Shown here piece after piece: positions 31,923-39,877 of a stretch of 53,924 nucleotides of DNA. Each line of letters opens with the position of its first letter. The first letter of the stretch is position 1. This stretch comes from Stenotrophomonas_A sp036566925 (GTDB taxonomy: Bacteria; Pseudomonadota; Gammaproteobacteria; Xanthomonadales; Xanthomonadaceae). Below the pieces are notes generated by a model. The model saw only the letters and a list, made by a program, of their open reading frames with translations. It did no database searches and was not told the DNA's origin. A program made the translations under genes and the position numbers. Where the stretch lies: NCBI GenBank assembly GCA_036566925.1, contig DATCVI010000108.1:1-53924 (forward strand). The letters are read 5' to 3'.

Positions 31923-32336
31923 ATGGCTTTTTCAAGTGGTAGTGGCCGCGGCCCGATGGCCGACATCAACGTCACGCCCCTCGTGGACGTGATGTTGGTT
32001 CTGCTGATCATCTTCATCGTCACCGCGCCGATCATGACGTACCCGATCGCCGTGGATCTCCCGCAGCGCGTGATCAACCCGCCGCCGGAGACCGTGGAGC
32101 CGCCGCCGCCGATCGAGCTGCGTATCGATGCCAGCAACCAGGTCTATTGGAACAACAGCCCGGTTGCCGTCACCGAACTGCAGCAGCGGATGGAGGAAGA
32201 GGTCCAGCGCGACCCGACCAACCAGCCGCAGCTGAAGATCGATGCCAATCCGGATTCTGAGTACGAAGTGATGGCCAGGGTCCTGGCTGCCGCCAAGAAC
32301 GCGCAGATGAAGAAGATCGGTTTCGTCCAGCCGTAA
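31923..32336 (+). CDS. exbD2: ExbD2, second biopolymer transport protein
   Basis: This 137-aa ExbD paralogue has an almost identical N-terminus and TM segment (MADINVTPLVDVMLVLLIIF) but a divergent periplasmic domain (LPQRVINPPPETVEPPPPIELRIDASNQVYWNNSPV...). In Xanthomonas campestris, exbD2 is dispensable for iron uptake but needed for some plant-interaction traits. The tandem here has the same arrangement. The terminator follows. Confidence 0.94.
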   Translation: MAFSSGSGRGPMADINVTPLVDVMLVLLIIFIVTAPIMTYPIAVDLPQRVINPPPETVEPPPPIELRIDASNQVYWNNSPVAVTELQQRMEEEVQRDPTNQPQLKIDANPDSEYEVMARVLAAAKNAQMKKIGFVQP

Positions 32337-32373
32337 TTGCAATACCGCAACACCCAGTCATGACGCGACTGCA

Positions 32374-32404
32374 AACGCCACCCCGAAAGGGTGGCGTTTT
32401 TTTT
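32374..32404 (+). terminator. Intrinsic terminator of the tonB-exb operon
   Basis: AACGCCACCC (32374-32383) pairs with GGGTGGCGTT (32389-32398), followed by a run of eight T's (32397-32404). It is the end of the tonB-exbBDD block and converges with pdxJ. Confidence 0.93.
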
Positions 32405-32412
32405 GCGCCCCA

Positions 32413-33171
32413 TCAGGCGTACTGGTGAAGGATGTCCAGGTAGCTACGCACGGTCGCGTCCAGGCCGTCGTACAAGGCCTCGCCGATCAACGCATGGCCG
32501 ATCGATACCTCAAGCACCTGTGGCACGCCCGCCAGGAAGTCGCCCAGGTTGGCCTGGGAAAGGTCATGCCCTGCATTGACGCCCAGGCCGGCCGCCTGTG
32601 CCCGTCGTGCGGTCTCGGCGAACAGGCGTAGTGCCGCCCGCGGCTGGCCGCCGGCATGCGCTTCGGCATACGGCCCGGTGTACAACTCGACCCGGTCTGC
32701 GCCGATCTCCGCCGCCTGCTCCAGCCCTGGCGCACCAGCATCCACGAACAAGCTCACCCGGCAGCCCAGCGCACGCAACTCGGCCACCAGCGGGCGCAGC
32801 TTCTCGCTGTCGCGTGCGAAGTCGAAGCCATGATCGGAAGTCAGCTGGCCGTCGCCATCGGGCACCAGGGTGGCCTGGGCCGGCCGGGCCTGGCGGCACA
32901 GCTCGATCAGGCCCGGATACCCCTCGCGCGGCGGCGCGAACGGATTGCCCTCGATATTGAATTCCACGCTCCGCCGGCGGGTGAGCGCCGATAGCGCAAG
33001 CACATCCTCGGCGCGAATATGCCGGCGGTCGGGCCGCGGATGCACCGTGATGCCATGCGCGCCGGCGACCAGGCAGGCCTCCGCGGCGCGCACCACGTCC
33101 GGATCATGGCCGCCGCGCGAATTGCGCAGCACCGCGATCTTGTTCACGTTGACCGACAGCTGGGTCGCCAC
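32413..33171 (-). CDS. pdxJ: PdxJ, pyridoxine 5'-phosphate synthase
   Basis: This 252-aa TIM-barrel enzyme condenses 3-amino-2-oxopropyl phosphate with 1-deoxy-xylulose 5-phosphate to make pyridoxine phosphate (vitamin B6). Signatures are 'LSVNVNKIAVLRNSRGGHDPDVVRAAEACLVAGAHGITVHPRPDRRHI', with the catalytic His in ITVHPRPDRRHI, 'EFNIEGNP', 'QATLVPD', 'VSLFVDA', 'RVELYTGPYAEA', 'GLGVNAGHDLS' and 'EVSIGHALIGEAL'. All expected motifs are present. It is followed downstream only by the terminator shared with the exb operon. Confidence 0.97.
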   Translation of the reverse strand: MATQLSVNVNKIAVLRNSRGGHDPDVVRAAEACLVAGAHGITVHPRPDRRHIRAEDVLALSALTRRRSVEFNIEGNPFAPPREGYPGLIELCRQARPAQATLVPDGDGQLTSDHGFDFARDSEKLRPLVAELRALGCRVSLFVDAGAPGLEQAAEIGADRVELYTGPYAEAHAGGQPRAALRLFAETARRAQAAGLGVNAGHDLSQANLGDFLAGVPQVLEVSIGHALIGEALYDGLDATVRSYLDILHQYA

Positions 33172-33178
33172 TCGATCC

Positions 33179-33433
33179 TCAGGACTCGCTTGGCGATTGT
33201 TCGGACGCGGCCTTGCGTGCCGCCGCCAGGGTACGCAGCCGGTGCAGTTCCACCGGGTCGACGATATTGCCGGCCTCCTCGACCTCGCCCATGCGCGCCA
33301 GGTACCAGCCGCGGGCCCAGGCGGCCATCAATGCCAACGCCGCCAGCAGGCAGGCCACCAGAAGCCACATGTGTGGCGTGCTGAAGGCCAGGACGAGCGC
33401 GCCGAGCGCCAGGAGCAGGAACAGCCAGTGCAT
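33179..33433 (-). CDS. Small two-TM membrane protein of unknown function
   Basis: This is an 84-aa protein with two hydrophobic helices (HWLFLLLALGALVLAF and HMWLLVACLLAALALMAAWARGWYLARM) and a charged cytoplasmic tail (EVEEAGNIVDPVELHRLRTLAAARKA). ATG 33433 is chosen because it starts at TM1; a frame extending to 33490 adds an unlikely Cys-rich segment. Only 7 bp separate it from pdxJ downstream, so it may be cotranscribed with pdxJ. The function is not recognised. Confidence 0.65.
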   Translation of the reverse strand: MHWLFLLLALGALVLAFSTPHMWLLVACLLAALALMAAWARGWYLARMGEVEEAGNIVDPVELHRLRTLAAARKAASEQSPSES

Positions 33434-33502
33434 AGAACAGTCTCCCCAAGAGTCGGCGCAGTGTAGCGCCGGGCTGGGGCCTGGTTCCACGTGCCGGAGG
33501 CG

Positions 33503-34963
33503 CTACAGCAGCGGCGAGGTGAGCCGCGCGACCGCCTCGGGCAGGCGCGAGCGCCAGAGCGGGCGGTGGCGGTTGAACTGTACCTCGCGCGCGGCGGCCA
33601 TCTCCCTGGACAGGAACCCCGCCAGCTCGCCGGTGAGCTGGCGGTCGCGGAACATCATCGAAAGCTCGAAGTTCAGGCGAAAACTGCGATTGTCGAAGTT
33701 GGCGCTGCCCACGATGCAGACGTCCTCGTCGGCCACGAAAGCCTTGGTATGCAGCATGCGTGGGCCGTACTCGAAGATCCTCACGCCCGCTTCCAGCAGC
33801 TCGTCGAAGTACGAGCGCGCCGCCCACGTCACCAGTCGCGAGTCGCTCATCGTCGGCACCAGCAAGCGCGTGTCCAGGCCGCCGAGGGCGGCCGAGGTCA
33901 ACGCCATGCGCGCCGCCTCGCCGGGCACGAAGTAAGGCGTCACCAGCCACACCCGCTGCCGGGCCTCATGGATCGCCGCCACCTGCAGGCGGTGGATGGT
34001 TTCCCAGGAAGAGTCCGGCCCGGACAGCAGCACCTGCGCATCGATCCGTCCCTGCGCCCGCGTCGGCATGTTCTTCGGCCACAAGTCCTGGCCCTCGAAC
34101 GCCGGCCGCTCCTGCCCGGTGGCATAGATCCAATCCTCGATGAAGACCAACTGCAGGTTGCGCACCACATAGCCCTCGATGCGCATGTGCAGGTCGCGAT
34201 AGGCATTCGTATCGAGCCGTTCGTCCTCTTCGTCGGTGATGTTGATGCCGCCGGTGAAGGCGACGCGGCCATCCACTACCACCAGCTTGCGGTGGGTGCG
34301 CATGTTTACCCACGGCCGCTTGAACGGCTTGAGCAATTGCGTCGGGTGGAACCAAACGGCCTCGCCGCCCGCCTCCAGCAACGGCCGCAGGAAGCTGCGG
34401 CGGACGCGCGACGAACCCACCGCATCGAGCAGCAGTCGCACCTTCACTCCGGCCTTGGCGCGCTCGACCAGGGCATCACGTAGCTGGGTTCCGATGCGAT
34501 CGGGATTGAAGATGTAGTACTGCAGATGCACGTGGTCGCGCGCCTGTGCGACGGCGGCCAGGATGGCATCGTAGGTCGCCCCGCCATCGATCAGCCACTC
34601 CACCTCGGTCGCCGAGGCCGGCGGCATCCCGCACGTGGCCTGCGCGATCCTTGCCAACTCGTCGCAGTCGCTATCCGGTGGGCAGACGCTGGTGTAGTGC
34701 TCCATCCCCGAGCGCGAGCGACCGCGACGCAAGCGTTGCCGCTTCACCTTCTGCGGCCCGAGCAAGTAGTAGATCAGCAGGCCCAGGTAAGGCAACGCCG
34801 CCAGCGACAACACCCAGCTCAGCGTCGCGGCCGGCTCGCGCTTTTGCAGCACGATCCAGGCCACGATCCACAGCAAATACGCGAAATAGCCGGCCGTCAC
34901 ATAGGCCGAGAGGTGGGGGATGGCGGCGAACCATTCCCAGGTCGCAATCAAAGTGGCCAGCAT
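33503..34963 (-). CDS. cls: Cardiolipin synthase (phospholipase D family)
   Basis: This 486-aa membrane enzyme joins two phosphatidylglycerols to cardiolipin. Two N-terminal TM helices (about 15-60) are followed by 'LGPQKVKRQRLRRGRSRSGMEHY' and two PLD half-domains with HKD motifs: 'THRKLVVVDGRVAFTGGIN' and 'LHTKAFVADEDVCIVGSANFDNRSF' (H-x-K-x4-D in each). ATG 34963 is preferred; GTG 35005 would add 14 residues. Which Cls class it belongs to cannot be decided by eye. Confidence 0.93.
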   Translation of the reverse strand: MLATLIATWEWFAAIPHLSAYVTAGYFAYLLWIVAWIVLQKREPAATLSWVLSLAALPYLGLLIYYLLGPQKVKRQRLRRGRSRSGMEHYTSVCPPDSDCDELARIAQATCGMPPASATEVEWLIDGGATYDAILAAVAQARDHVHLQYYIFNPDRIGTQLRDALVERAKAGVKVRLLLDAVGSSRVRRSFLRPLLEAGGEAVWFHPTQLLKPFKRPWVNMRTHRKLVVVDGRVAFTGGINITDEEDERLDTNAYRDLHMRIEGYVVRNLQLVFIEDWIYATGQERPAFEGQDLWPKNMPTRAQGRIDAQVLLSGPDSSWETIHRLQVAAIHEARQRVWLVTPYFVPGEAARMALTSAALGGLDTRLLVPTMSDSRLVTWAARSYFDELLEAGVRIFEYGPRMLHTKAFVADEDVCIVGSANFDNRSFRLNFELSMMFRDRQLTGELAGFLSREMAAAREVQFNRHRPLWRSRLPEAVARLTSPLL

Positions 34964-35093
34964 GGCGCCGATTCTAAACGCAGTCCAAGGCTGGTTCGCT
35001 GCCACGCGACGGGATGCCTAAATTCGCACGACAACCCGGCAAGACCCGCCCTAGGCTTGCCGCTGTCCCAATCCGCAACACTGGAGCCTCCGG

Positions 35094-35774
35094 ATGACCG
35101 AAATACTATTGGTCGAAGTCGACGATTGCCTCTCCAACGCGATGGCCCGGTACTTGAGGGACAACGGCTACGACCCTTCCATCGAAAAGGATCTGTCGCG
35201 CGCCCCCGATACGATCCTGGCCACGCAACCGGCCGCGGTGCTCATCGACCTGACGCCTCCTTCGCGCAATGGTTTCGACGTCTGCCGCGCTGTGCGGCCT
35301 CACTATTCGGGGTTGATCTGCATGATCAGCGGCCATTGCGAGGACGTTGACCAGATCCTTGCGCTGGAACTGGGCGCGGACGACTACATTGCCAAGCCGA
35401 TCTCACCGCGTGTGCTGCTAGCACGCCTGCGCGCACTGCTGCGCCGCCGCGATGAAGCGGCTAACTGTCCGATGTGCTTCGGCGAGCTGTTGATCGATGT
35501 CAGCGCCAGGGAGGTGACGGTGGGTGGCAAGCGCGTTGAGTTGACCACCGCCGAGTTCGACCTGTTGGTGGTACTTGCCAGCCACGCCGGCCAGGTCCTT
35601 GAGCGCGAGGCACTATTGCGCGCTCTGCGCGGTATCGACTTCGACGGCACTGATCGCTCCATCGACGCGCGCGTGTCGCGCCTTCGTCGCAAGCTTGGCG
35701 ATGGCCCGGAACCGCACCACATCAAGACGGTCCGCAACCGCGGCTATCTCTTCAGCCGCAGTGGATGGAACTGA
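35094..35774 (+). CDS. RstA-like OmpR-family response regulator with altered acidic pocket
   Basis: This 226-aa regulator has a receiver domain (1-115) and a winged-helix DNA-binding domain (125-226) ending 'HHIKTVRNRGYLFSRSGWN', very like E. coli RstA. The receiver keeps Asp52 (AVLIDLTPPSRNG), Ser79 and Lys101 (DYIAK). The usual E-D-D pocket reads E8-V9-D10, so the Mg2+-coordinating Asp is Val. No histidine kinase gene lies nearby. It starts a compact cluster with the small ORF and the AsnB-like gene and is divergent from cls. Confidence 0.88.
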   Translation: MTEILLVEVDDCLSNAMARYLRDNGYDPSIEKDLSRAPDTILATQPAAVLIDLTPPSRNGFDVCRAVRPHYSGLICMISGHCEDVDQILALELGADDYIAKPISPRVLLARLRALLRRRDEAANCPMCFGELLIDVSAREVTVGGKRVELTTAEFDLLVVLASHAGQVLEREALLRALRGIDFDGTDRSIDARVSRLRRKLGDGPEPHHIKTVRNRGYLFSRSGWN

Positions 35775-35967
35775 CCACCGCGCCATCACATACCGCTACA
35801 AGCAGGGAAATTCAGCCAAGAAAAAGCCACTTTTGCGTGGTGACGCAGCAGGTGCCAAATCCCAGGATGGACCGACGTCACAGCCGGTAGCCCCAGTGCC
35901 CGCCTTTCCAGACCTGTCTAATCCTGCCGCAACCCCCGCGGTGCACGCCCAGCCAGACACCGCATGA
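35761..35967 (+). CDS. Possible 68-residue ORF bridging regulator and AsnB-like gene (uncertain)
   Basis: A frame from GTG 35761 overlaps the last 14 bases of the regulator gene and ends in an ATGA overlap with the next gene. The predicted peptide is hydrophilic, basic early (YKQGNSAKKKPLLRGD) and Pro/Ala-rich late (TSQPVAPVPAFPDLSNPAAT). It has no signal peptide, TM segment or recognised domain. Its third codon positions are only about 57% G+C, far below the neighbouring genes, which argues that it may be non-coding leader or foreign. A weak ribosome-binding site adds doubt. Confidence 0.25.
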   Translation: MDGTDHRAITYRYKQGNSAKKKPLLRGDAAGAKSQDGPTSQPVAPVPAFPDLSNPAATPAVHAQPDTA

Positions 35968-37922
35968 CCGCGATCGCTGGCATCTGCCCCGGCAGCCATG
36001 CCGCCGGCTTTGGGCAACAGCCGTTTCAGATTGATCTCATGCTGCAAGCGCTGAGCCACCGTGGCGGCCGCGGCGTCAAATGGGTGGATTCACAGAGCGG
36101 CGTCGCCTTGGGCCGTTGTGCGACCGATCTCGGGTACGCACCGAGCATCGGTGGCACCCAGCACATCCGCTTTGCCTTGGCCTTCGACGGCAGCCTGAGC
36201 AATCGCCAGCGTCTGGCGCGCGATCTGCGCGACGCTGGCTGCGATGTCCATGCCGATGTCGAGGACGGACATCTCGTGCTGCTCGGCATCGCGCGTTGGG
36301 GCTTGCAACGTACGCTCACTCGCTGCGAAGGGCCGTTTGCTCTCGCTCTGTGGGATCGCCATGCCGGCCGCTTGACCTTGGCGGTCGATCGCTTCGGACA
36401 GCGGCCGCTGTACTACGGCTGGTGCGGCGAGGACTTCGTCTTCGCGACCGAGATGAAAGCCGTGCGGACGCATCCCCGCTTCGAGAGCCGGATCAATATC
36501 GGCGCGCTTTCGCAACTGCTGCGCCTGGACTACATCCCCGCGCCACAGACCATTCACCAGGGCATTGCAAAACTGGCTCCCGGCCATTGGCTGACGTTGG
36601 AGCAGCCAGGCGCCGGCAACGCGGTTCACGGCGCCGCGTCGCTTCCGGACGCCGTGCCGTATTGGCGAGCCGATAGCCTGATGGCACAAGCGGTCGCCCT
36701 GCGAGAAGAGCACCCCCCGCTGGAGCAAGCGCTCGATGCGGTAGAAGCCGCGCTCGGCAAGGCGATCGAAAGTGCCGGGATGGGAAGCCATCCGACCCTG
36801 CTGCTTTCCGGCGGCGTCGACTCCTCGCTCCTGGCCGCCTTGATGCAGGCCCGACACAGCCAGCCGCTGGATGGCGTGACCATCACCTTCGCCCATCCTG
36901 ACCACGATGAGAGCTACTGGGCCACCGCAGTGGCACGCCACCTGCGCCTGCGCCACCACAGCGTGCGCATAGACGGCCGCATGGCGGCCGAGATGGTGCC
37001 GGCCCTGCCGCAGATCTGGTGCGAGCCCTTTGCCGATCCTTCCCAGTTGCCGACATTGCTGGCGTGCCGGTCGGCAGCCGCCTGGACCCAGTGCATCCAT
37101 ACCGGCGATGGCGCCGACGAATTGTTCTTCGGCCACGGCGCCTATGTGCGTGCGATGCGCAACCATCGCCTCGCCGAACGTACCCCGGCCGCGCTGCGCT
37201 GGTTGATCGGCCGCCAGCCGGACAGCGCGCCCGAAGCGGCGCGACTGGGCGGTTGGGCGGCGGTGCGCGAGGCCGTGGCCGGCGGTGGATTGGAAGCCAG
37301 CTACTTGCGCCGGATCTCGCGCTGGCGCGACCCCGGGCGAGTCCTGGGCGGGATCGAAGAACCTGCCCTGGCACCGCTGCTCGCCGAATATCCCAGTGCC
37401 GCGCAGCTCCACGATGCCGACCGGATCCAGCTGTTCGACCTGCAAATGGACCTGCCGTTCGGCGTGCTGACCAAACTCGATCGCGCCGCCGGGTCTCAGG
37501 GCCTGGCCGTCTGCTGCCCTTTCCTAGACATGGACGTGGCGCGATTGGGCTGGTCGCTGCCGCTGGCGATGAAACTGCGTCACGGCCAGCAGAAGTATTT
37601 GCTTCGCCAGTTACTGGCGCGGCACCTGCCGGCCGAATTGGTCTGGCGATCCAAGCGGGGTTTCGGGCCGCCCATCGCCGACTGGCTGGCGGGCCCTTTG
37701 CACGACTGGGCGCACGCGCTGCTGGCACCCGAACGCCTGCGCTCGCAAGGCCTGTTCGAAGCTTCCACCCTCGAACACGTGTGGCGTGAATTCCGCGGCG
37801 GCCGCAGGAAATGGCACACGCACCTATGGAACGTGTTGATGTTCCAGGCCTGGCATGCGCACTGGATGGAAGACCGCCCGCCGCCCCCTGGCATCGCCAA
37901 GCCTGCCGATTTATCCAGCTGA
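35964..37922 (+). CDS. Asparagine synthetase B-like protein with degenerate glutaminase domain
   Basis: This 652-aa protein has the AsnB two-domain layout. The C-terminal synthetase domain is intact: PP-loop SGGVDSS (282-288), 'HTGDGADELFFGHGAYV', 'PFLDMDVARLGWSLPLAMKLRHGQQKYLLRQLLARHLP' and 'KRGFGPPIADWL'. In the N-terminal Ntn-glutaminase domain the catalytic Cys2 is Thr (MTAIAGI instead of MCGIAGI), the NGE motif reads FDGS (74-77), and the SDTE-type motif reads EDGH (100-103). It should not hydrolyse glutamine. It may use ammonia, or amidate or adenylate another acid. It resembles exopolysaccharide-associated AsnB more than lasso cyclases. Confidence 0.88.
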   Translation: MTAIAGICPGSHAAGFGQQPFQIDLMLQALSHRGGRGVKWVDSQSGVALGRCATDLGYAPSIGGTQHIRFALAFDGSLSNRQRLARDLRDAGCDVHADVEDGHLVLLGIARWGLQRTLTRCEGPFALALWDRHAGRLTLAVDRFGQRPLYYGWCGEDFVFATEMKAVRTHPRFESRINIGALSQLLRLDYIPAPQTIHQGIAKLAPGHWLTLEQPGAGNAVHGAASLPDAVPYWRADSLMAQAVALREEHPPLEQALDAVEAALGKAIESAGMGSHPTLLLSGGVDSSLLAALMQARHSQPLDGVTITFAHPDHDESYWATAVARHLRLRHHSVRIDGRMAAEMVPALPQIWCEPFADPSQLPTLLACRSAAAWTQCIHTGDGADELFFGHGAYVRAMRNHRLAERTPAALRWLIGRQPDSAPEAARLGGWAAVREAVAGGGLEASYLRRISRWRDPGRVLGGIEEPALAPLLAEYPSAAQLHDADRIQLFDLQMDLPFGVLTKLDRAAGSQGLAVCCPFLDMDVARLGWSLPLAMKLRHGQQKYLLRQLLARHLPAELVWRSKRGFGPPIADWLAGPLHDWAHALLAPERLRSQGLFEASTLEHVWREFRGGRRKWHTHLWNVLMFQAWHAHWMEDRPPPPGIAKPADLSS

Positions 37923-37967
37923 ATCCTCGTCGCCAACGCTGAGACGCTACCGCGCTAGCCTTTGCGC

Positions 37968-39065
37968 ATGAGCAGCGTGATCAAAGGCCGGGGTTCGCGG
38001 ACCCATCTCGCCGGCCGTTTCGAAGTCACCACCCCCGAAGCGGTGGATGACGGCTGGTGCCAGGAACCCGGCGAGGAATTCGCCGACCCAGCCTTGCGCA
38101 CCACGGTGACCGAGGAGACCGCGCGCAGCATCATCACTCGCAACCAGTCACCGGACATCGGCTTTTCGCAATCGGCCAATCCCTATCGCGGTTGTGAGCA
38201 TGGCTGCAGCTATTGCTTTGCTCGCCCCAGCCACGCCTATCTCAATCTCTCGCCCGGGTTGGACTTCGAAACGCGGCTGTTCGCCAAGGTCAACGCGCCC
38301 GAGCTGCTGCGGCGCGAACTGGCGCGGCCCGGCTACGTTCCCAGCGCCATTGCCCTGGGCATCAACACCGACGCCTACCAGCCGATCGAGCGCAAGCTGC
38401 AGATCACCCGGCGCATGATCGAGGTGCTGTGGGAGACGCGCCATCCTTTCACCCTGATCACCAAGAACGCGCTGGTGACACGCGACCTCGACCTGCTGCA
38501 GCCGCTGGCGCAGGAGAACCTGGTGAGCGTCTACTTCTCGGTGACTACGCTGGACCCCCACCTGTCGGCCAAGCTTGAACCGCGTGCCGCCGCACCACAT
38601 GCGCGTCTGCGCGCCATGGCCAAACTGCACGAGGCCGGGGTGCCGGTGGGGGTGATGGCGGCGCCGGTGATCCCGTGGATCAACGACCACGAACTGGAAG
38701 CGATCCTGCAGGCAGCCGCCGATGCCGGCGCGCGTTCGGCGGGCTACACGTTGCTGCGCTTGCCGCACGAAGTAGCGCCGTTGTTCCGCGACTGGTTGCA
38801 AGCGCACTACCCCGATCGGGCCGCGCACGTCATGAGTACGATCCAGCAGCTACGCGGCGGCAAGGACTACGACAGCCGCTTCGGCCAGCGCTTCAGTGGC
38901 CAGGGCGTATATGCGGACCTGCTGGCGCGGCGTTTCCAGTTGGCCGCGCGCCGGGTCGGGTTCAATCCGCGTGGAGAGGATGCCGCGCTGGATACCACCC
39001 GCTTCCGTAGGCCGGAACCGCCACCCGCCCCGCGACCGCCCTCCCCGCAAGGCGAGCTGTTCTGA
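37968..39065 (+). CDS. PA0069 family radical SAM protein
   Basis: This 365-aa protein has the radical SAM cluster motif C-x3-C-x2-C in 'NPYRGCEHGCSYCFARPSHAYLNLSPG', typical of the spore-photolyase-like PA0069 family. 'GINTDAYQPIERKLQITRRMIEVL' and 'PFTLITKNALVTRDLDLL' are further family signatures. The reaction is unknown; homologues are common single genes in proteobacteria. The C-terminus is Pro-rich. ATG 37968 is chosen. It follows the AsnB-like gene by 45 bp. Confidence 0.9.
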   Translation: MSSVIKGRGSRTHLAGRFEVTTPEAVDDGWCQEPGEEFADPALRTTVTEETARSIITRNQSPDIGFSQSANPYRGCEHGCSYCFARPSHAYLNLSPGLDFETRLFAKVNAPELLRRELARPGYVPSAIALGINTDAYQPIERKLQITRRMIEVLWETRHPFTLITKNALVTRDLDLLQPLAQENLVSVYFSVTTLDPHLSAKLEPRAAAPHARLRAMAKLHEAGVPVGVMAAPVIPWINDHELEAILQAAADAGARSAGYTLLRLPHEVAPLFRDWLQAHYPDRAAHVMSTIQQLRGGKDYDSRFGQRFSGQGVYADLLARRFQLAARRVGFNPRGEDAALDTTRFRRPEPPPAPRPPSPQGELF

Positions 39066-39067
39066 CC

Positions 39068-39778
39068 TCAGGCGCCGTAGAGCGCCTGTGCCGACTGGAA
39101 CAGGATCCAGCTGGTGGCGATGAACTTGTCGCCGCCCTGCGGCCGGTTACCGCGATGGGTATGAGTGAACGCAGTCGGAGCGATCAGCAGGCTGCCGGTA
39201 CGTGGGCGCACCTTGCGCTGCTGGAACAGGAACTCGGTTTCGCCCTGCTCGAACTCGTCGTTGAGGTACAGCGTCCACAGCACATGCCGGTGTAGCGTCT
39301 CGGCGCTGGCGTCGCGGGGATACAGCTCGCAATGCCAGTAGGGATAACCGCCCTCGCCGGCCGCATACCATTGCAGGTTGATCGCGCCTGGCCGCAGGCA
39401 GGTACGAGCCAGTTCGGTCAGCGCGCTGTCGCTCATGCCGTGGAGGTCTTCGGCCGCCAGGCGCTGTGGCTGCCCATCGGCGCCTTCGACTTGCAGCATC
39501 AAAGGCGCGACCAGTGCCTGCGGATATTGGCGCAGATAGCGAAGCAGGCCGCCCAGCACCACCTGTTGGATGCGCGCCTCGACGTCGGCCCACCCGGCCA
39601 GCCCACTGATGCGTAAATCCTGGCTGCGCTTGAGCTCGGGAAACACCCCGCCGCCCACCCGCCCGGCGCTCAGGCCTTCGCTGGCCCGCAACCGCGCGAC
39701 GATGGCGGCGCACTCGGCCGCCGGCAGCGCGTCTTCATAGACCTCGATGAAATCCACGGCAGGGTTCGATGCTGGCAT
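39068..39778 (-). CDS. 2OG-Fe(II) oxygenase family protein
   Basis: This is a 236-aa non-haem iron dioxygenase. The double-stranded beta-helix is shown by 'GAINLQWYAAGEGGYPYWHCELYP', 'LHRHVLWTLYLNDEFEQGETEFLFQQRKVRPRTGSLLIAPTAFTHTHRG'. The iron ligands are inferred as His in YWH, Glu in HCE (an H-x-E instead of the usual H-x-D), and the distal His in THTHRG. ATG 39778 is chosen; the frame to 39871 adds residues lacking conservation. It converges on the radical SAM gene with a 2-bp gap. The substrate is unknown. Confidence 0.82.
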   Translation of the reverse strand: MPASNPAVDFIEVYEDALPAAECAAIVARLRASEGLSAGRVGGGVFPELKRSQDLRISGLAGWADVEARIQQVVLGGLLRYLRQYPQALVAPLMLQVEGADGQPQRLAAEDLHGMSDSALTELARTCLRPGAINLQWYAAGEGGYPYWHCELYPRDASAETLHRHVLWTLYLNDEFEQGETEFLFQQRKVRPRTGSLLIAPTAFTHTHRGNRPQGGDKFIATSWILFQSAQALYGA

Positions 39779-39826
39779 CGGCAAACGATAGCACTGCCGC
39801 TCGCCGCCGAATCGCCGGGGAATGCA

Positions 39827-39855
39827 TAAAAAAAGCCCCGCCGAAGCGGGGCTTT
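39827..39855 (-). terminator. Intrinsic terminator of the fadL-type gene
   Basis: AAAGCCCCGC (39832-39841) pairs with GCGGGGCTTT (39846-39855) around CGAA. On the minus strand it is followed by a run of T's (complement of 39827-39834), a good rho-independent terminator 22 bp after the porin gene. Confidence 0.92.
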
Positions 39856-39877
39856 CTCTGCTGCGATCCAACTTCGA

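Noticed and set aside
33484..33499. Fourth parS-like site, GGTTCCACGTGCCGGA
   Set aside because: Only the left part matches; the right half CCGG departs from GAAC, so the palindrome is broken. It is 9 kb from the others.
35964..37922. Lasso-peptide cyclase with precursor at 35761-35967
   Set aside because: The loss of Cys2 is shared with lasso cyclases, but there is no B-protein leader peptidase, no convincing core (Gly/Ser/Cys start with Asp/Glu at 7-9) and the synthetase C-terminus keeps classic AsnB motifs.
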